From Glaciecola sp028401415 (GTDB lineage: Bacteria > Pseudomonadota > Gammaproteobacteria > Enterobacterales > Alteromonadaceae): a stretch of DNA of 64,000 bases. The notes below the pieces were generated by a model, which saw only the letters and a program-made list of their open reading frames with translations, was not told where the DNA came from and did not search any database. Below, piece after piece: positions 62,163 through 64,000 of the stretch. The DNA is taken from assembly GCF_028401415.2 (NCBI RefSeq), contig NZ_CP171821.2, positions 2,356,001-2,420,000 on the forward strand. Reading direction: 5' to 3'. Every line of letters starts with the position of its first letter. Within the stretch, counting starts at the first letter, position 1. A program made the position numbers and the translations under genes.

Positions 62163-64000
62163 ATGCATTCTTCTCTTATTCAAGCTCTCGGTATTGTGGA
62201 TTGCGTTATCCTGCAACGCATGCAAGATAAACAATTTCAAATCATCCAAAACAACATGCAGTGGTTTCCGCGGCTTTTTGATACCAAGGAAGACCAACAT
62301 CTTATCGACCTGAATGGTCAGTCTTTGTTTTTGAGTGACTTTTTAGTTGATGCGGTGAATTTTTGGAATATGCACAGCATCGGACAAGTAGAGTCAGGGA
62401 TTTGGACTGAGCAGCGTGGTGATGATCAGTTTTACTTAGAGGCAGTTGCAGCAAGCACAGAAGACGCGCAGTATCTGGTAATCAAGAACGTCCACCAAGA
62501 CTTTCAAAAAAAGCAAGAAACTTTGCAGGTCGCCAGAGAGCTACTGATTTCAAATGATGAAATAGTGGAGCGCCACGATTATTTAAATGAACGTTTACGA
62601 TCAATGCTTATTGATGGCGTTGAAGAGATAAGTGGCTTGCCTTTATATGACGCTATCCAAATGGCAGATATCGGTGTCATCATTTTAGATGCACAGCTCA
62701 TGGTTCAAGAGACAAATCCCGCAGTTAGGCAAATTTTTGAGATGCCACCAACAGCGGATGCCAGCAGCATTTTTAAAACCTTAAGTGATTTGCTCAGCCG
62801 TCAATTCCCTGAGAAAGAGCAATTGTTCAAATCTTATCATCCCTTTAGTGGTGAACTATACTGGCATCAGCCTCCACTTTTACACAAATGGCTAAAGACC
62901 GACATTCAGCCCATAAAGGGCAATAGCGGAGAAGTTAATAATTGGGTGGTAACCATAAGTGATGTCACTAGAATCAAATACCTAACCCAGACTAACGAAG
63001 AACTCGTTCTGCATGACCCACTCACCGGTCTTCCAAATCGGCAGTATTTTTGGCAGGAGTTAAATCGACAAACTGGCGCGCATAATGAGTTGCAGCTTTT
63101 GGTCGTCGACATCGTTAATTTTAAAAAAATTAATGAGTCCTTCGGCTATACTCAAGGCGATGAGCTTCTTAAGCAGTTCTCTTCGCGCATCAAGAGCTCC
63201 CTGCCTTCGGGAGTATTTATGGCAAGAGTAGGAGCGAATGAATTTATGGTCATTTACCCTCAGTCAGAGCAAGTCGATTCGCAAGCTGAAACATCGCTCG
63301 TTGAAGCGCCCAACAAAAGCAGGCGCGACCTTGGAAACAGAGTGTTGGAGTTAGTTGCTGCCCCCTTCTACTTAAACAATGCGACTCGATGCGAGCTTAA
63401 AGTAAAAGCAGGGATATCATGTTTCCCAACAGACGCAAGCTCGCCAGAAGAATTACTTAATTGTGCGGATTTGGCCCTGACTAGCGCCAAACGCAGTGAC
63501 GAACTAGATTCTCTAAGCTACAGCTCAGAGTTGAAAGTTGCCTCACAGCGCCGAATAATGCTAGAAAATGCACTTAAAATGGGGCTAGATCAGGGGCAAC
63601 TTGAACTTTACTTACAGCCTATTTTTGACCTAAAAGACAGTCGAATTATCAAAGCTGAGGCATTACTAAGATGGCGCTTTGGTGAGCAACAAGTATCACC
63701 AGATGAATTTATTCCCATTGCAGAGAGTAGCGGACTGATAAACCTACTCGGGCGTTATGTCATTAAGCATGCTTGTATCTTGGTGTCTAAGCTAAACGCG
63801 CAAGGGATCACCATTCCCGTGTCGATAAATTTCTCACCAAAGCAGATCCATGATTCAAATCTTATCGACTACATTCGAGAATGTATGACTAATTCAAGTA
63901 TTGCCTCCGACGCCTTAGAGTTGGAAGTCACTGAAGGTGTCTTTGTACACGACTATGAAAAGGTCAGTGGTTTTTTGCAAGCCATAAAAGAAACGGGCTT
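62163..64000 (+). CDS. GGDEF-EAL protein, runs off the window
   Basis: An open frame from ATG 62163 to the end of the window (over 612 residues, no stop). An N-terminal unknown domain (about 1-120) is followed by a short coiled coil, a PAS domain (about 165-275, with GVIILDAQLMVQETNPAVRQIF) and a GGDEF domain (from about 285, HDPLTGLPNRQYF). Its active motif is GANEF, so cyclase activity is unlikely. The EAL domain starts near 480; EALLRW and the ELEVTEG motif are present, so it probably degrades c-di-GMP. It begins 9 bases after the GTPase gene, so it is part of that operon. Confidence 0.85.
   Translation, partial: MHSSLIQALGIVDCVILQRMQDKQFQIIQNNMQWFPRLFDTKEDQHLIDLNGQSLFLSDFLVDAVNFWNMHSIGQVESGIWTEQRGDDQFYLEAVAASTEDAQYLVIKNVHQDFQKKQETLQVARELLISNDEIVERHDYLNERLRSMLIDGVEEISGLPLYDAIQMADIGVIILDAQLMVQETNPAVRQIFEMPPTADASSIFKTLSDLLSRQFPEKEQLFKSYHPFSGELYWHQPPLLHKWLKTDIQPIKGNSGEVNNWVVTISDVTRIKYLTQTNEELVLHDPLTGLPNRQYFWQELNRQTGAHNELQLLVVDIVNFKKINESFGYTQGDELLKQFSSRIKSSLPSGVFMARVGANEFMVIYPQSEQVDSQAETSLVEAPNKSRRDLGNRVLELVAAPFYLNNATRCELKVKAGISCFPTDASSPEELLNCADLALTSAKRSDELDSLSYSSELKVASQRRIMLENALKMGLDQGQLELYLQPIFDLKDSRIIKAEALLRWRFGEQQVSPDEFIPIAESSGLINLLGRYVIKHACILVSKLNAQGITIPVSINFSPKQIHDSNLIDYIRECMTNSSIASDALELEVTEGVFVHDYEKVSGFLQAIKETG

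Noticed and set aside
1..64000. CRISPR arrays, tRNA and rRNA genes
   Set aside because: None seen on reading; no regularly spaced repeats and no cloverleaf or rRNA-like segments noticed.

Overview
The window looks like chromosomal DNA of a marine gammaproteobacterium of the Alteromonadaceae type (Alteromonas/Glaciecola/Paraglaciecola relatives). This rests on the housekeeping proteins (FolE, FolM, UbiG, HemH, PyrC, DbpA), two large TonB-dependent receptors, a CadC-like regulator with a beta-propeller, a TRAP transporter, NhaD and LctP permeases, and many c-di-GMP and periplasmic proteins. I estimate GC in the mid-40s by eye. I saw no rRNA, tRNA or CRISPR array.

Layout. 0.1-8.3 kb: nitroreductase, a lipoprotein, a pesticin-like lysozyme, a CBS protein, an ABC exporter, a MAPEG protein, a rhodanese, then pyrC-dbpA. 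8.5-12.7 kb: a fused two-domain acyltransferase that fits OlsF (ornithine lipid synthesis), then a tightly overlapping operon of serine hydrolase, small membrane protein, ECF-like sigma factor and small membrane protein. 12.7-17.6 kb: a probable inserted block (NhaD carrying a PAS domain, lactate permease, a small membrane ORF) bounded by a 128-bp direct repeat. 17.5-24.9 kb: PhnA-like, DinB-like, aldo/keto reductase, a GH13 amylase lipoprotein, a TPR lipoprotein, an M24 peptidase. 24.9-30.7 kb: folE diverges from folM-TonB receptor-agmatine deiminase-N-carbamoylputrescine amidase, the last two forming the agmatine-to-putrescine route. 31.5-37.8 kb: the ligase-associated DNA repair set (PdeM, Lhr-like helicase, MBL exonuclease, ATP-dependent ligase), with a 132-bp palindromic element between its two divergent halves. 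37.9-49.8 kb: a diguanylate cyclase and a DUF4097 lipoprotein enclose a mosaic of IS91-family remnants, a regulator/TonB receptor pair, a decapitated gene and displaced gene fragments. This mosaic is bounded by a 113-bp direct repeat. 50.0-59.0 kb: a TRAP transporter, a pilin-like protein, GST, ubiG, DUF2237, DUF4112, hemH and an AbgT transporter. 59.2-64.0 kb: an unusual operon of a coiled-coil protein, a membrane-anchored OmpA-domain protein, a Ras/Rab-like GTPase and a GGDEF-EAL protein that runs off the end.

Main observations. Two separate gene blocks sit exactly between convergent genes, and in both cases the whole convergent junction (3' ends of both flanking genes, 113-128 bp) is present at each edge. 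This is what single-crossover integration of a circular DNA carrying a related junction would leave. The other strong candidates for new biology are the PAS-containing Na+/H+ antiporter and the GTPase/OmpA/c-di-GMP operon at the right edge. All functional calls come from reading motifs by eye; no database search was run.
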